Assembly: GCA_943329075.2 (NCBI GenBank) | Contig: CALQCM020000016.1 | Coordinates: 1 to 64,000, forward strand | Length of the DNA: 64,000 nucleotides | Direction of reading: 5' to 3' | From: Chitinophaga pinensis | Lineage (GTDB): Bacteria; Pseudomonadota; Gammaproteobacteria; Burkholderiales; SG8-41 | Shown: positions 63,756-64,000 of the stretch, in pieces | Position numbering within the stretch: the stretch's first letter is position 1 | Layout of the letters: every line of letters begins with the position of its first letter | Program-made: the position numbers and the translations under genes | The notes under the pieces: model-generated | The model's input: only the letters and a program-made list of their open reading frames with translations | Told to the model about the DNA's origin: nothing | Database searches by the model: none

Positions 63756-63850
63756 CGGCGACAACAGATCGGCGCTGAACGCCGTTGCACGCAGGGAGCG
63801 CAATTCTTGAACAAATATTTCAGTCGACTGCTGACGGTCATTTCAAAATC

Positions 63851-63893
63851 TCCCTCGCCCCGCGATAGCGGGGAGAGGGTTGGGGTGAGGGGC
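63851..63893. repeat. CCCTC/GAGGG interspersed hairpin repeat
   Basis: CCCTC, GCCCCGC, GATA, GCGGGG and AGAGGG form a strong hairpin, followed by TTGGGGTGAGGGG. It is the same general class as the last part of the mpl insertion. It lies in the last 245 bases of the window, where I see no gene. Confidence 0.75.
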
Positions 63894-64000
63894 AGCCGTT
63901 CGAAGCGGGACGCGCTCGCCCGCGCCCTTTTCCCCTTGGCAGAAATGTCGCAGCGATTTCTGCCGCTAATGGCGATTGCTATTCTTTTACCGCAGGCAGC

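Overview
The window looks like a chromosomal segment of a betaproteobacterium. Supporting signs are the high GC content, two Bug-type tripartite tricarboxylate transporter receptors, the gatCAB / mreBCD-mrdAB-rlpA arrangement, metX-metW, ubiK next to comM, the torF-glnK-amt cluster and the gshA (ATP-grasp type)-gshB-ptsHI block. I cannot name a genus from sequence alone. Nearly all of it is protein-coding. I saw no rRNA, tRNA, CRISPR array or complete insertion sequence. At the far left edge there is only a short minus-strand stub that may be the start of a transposase-like gene.

Layout. (1) 0.2-4.8 kb: a metal (probably zinc) cluster with a small exported Cys/His protein, a coiled-coil outer-membrane barrel, a ZnuA-like binding protein, a ZnuB-like permease (no ATPase gene present) and a His-rich CDF exporter. 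(2) 4.8-6.9 kb: hslVU behind a sigma-32-like promoter, with a palindromic interspersed element between the two genes. (3) 6.9-11.8 kb: a copper-type cluster with a DUF2946-like protein, a TonB-dependent receptor, a BNR/sialidase-like protein carrying a CECC motif, a TlpA-like thioredoxin and a PCuAC copper chaperone. (4) 11.9-18.6 kb, minus strand: mreB-mreC-mreD-mrdA-rodA-rlpA, the rod-shape and elongasome genes, divergent from (5) gatC-gatA-gatB at 18.7-21.9 kb. (6) 21.9-28.5 kb: tandem DUF4124-like paralogs, pyrE, exoA, a D-threonine-aldolase-like enzyme, a cupin, and a DUF123 / DUF1134 / AsmA-like / AmpG-like operon. (7) 30.1-37.2 kb: catabolic-looking genes (LeuC/LeuD-like hydro-lyase, two Bug receptors, GST, D-2-hydroxyacid dehydrogenase). 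An accessory island of lower GC interrupts them at 33.6-35.2 kb, with a broken toxin-antitoxin pair and an HNH nuclease ending in an attC-like element. (8) 37.2-39.2 kb: metX-metW behind a SAM-II-type riboswitch and terminator. (9) 39.2-44.5 kb: gshA-gshB-EIIA-ptsH-ptsI plus an unknown gene. (10) 44.6-47.6 kb: torF-glnK-amt with a sigma-54-type promoter. (11) 47.7-53.1 kb: ubiK, comM, a methyltransferase, a Bcr/CflA exporter, a ferritin-like/VIT1 protein and a rhodanese. (12) 53.2-58.6 kb: metH behind a second SAM-II-like element that carries an extra hairpin, followed by an unusual CPBP protease-PhyH dioxygenase fusion. (13) 58.7-63.8 kb: mpl interrupted in frame by palindromic repeat DNA, an AAA+ ATPase, brnTA with a truncated antidote gene, and an enolase-superfamily enzyme.

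Genes that work together: metX/metW and metH form a methionine-SAM module, and both transcription units appear to be read through SAM-II-type leaders ending in intrinsic terminators. gshAB make glutathione, the likely cofactor of the GST. torF, glnK and amt form a nitrogen-limitation unit. The two metal clusters share a design in which a small exported Cys/His protein precedes an outer-membrane barrel.

The most interesting observations are the membrane protease-dioxygenase fusion, the in-frame palindromic insertion in mpl, the paired SAM-II leaders (one with an inserted hairpin), the attC-like end of the HNH gene, and several families of interspersed palindromic repeats in operon gaps, one of which supplies the apparent start of rlpA.
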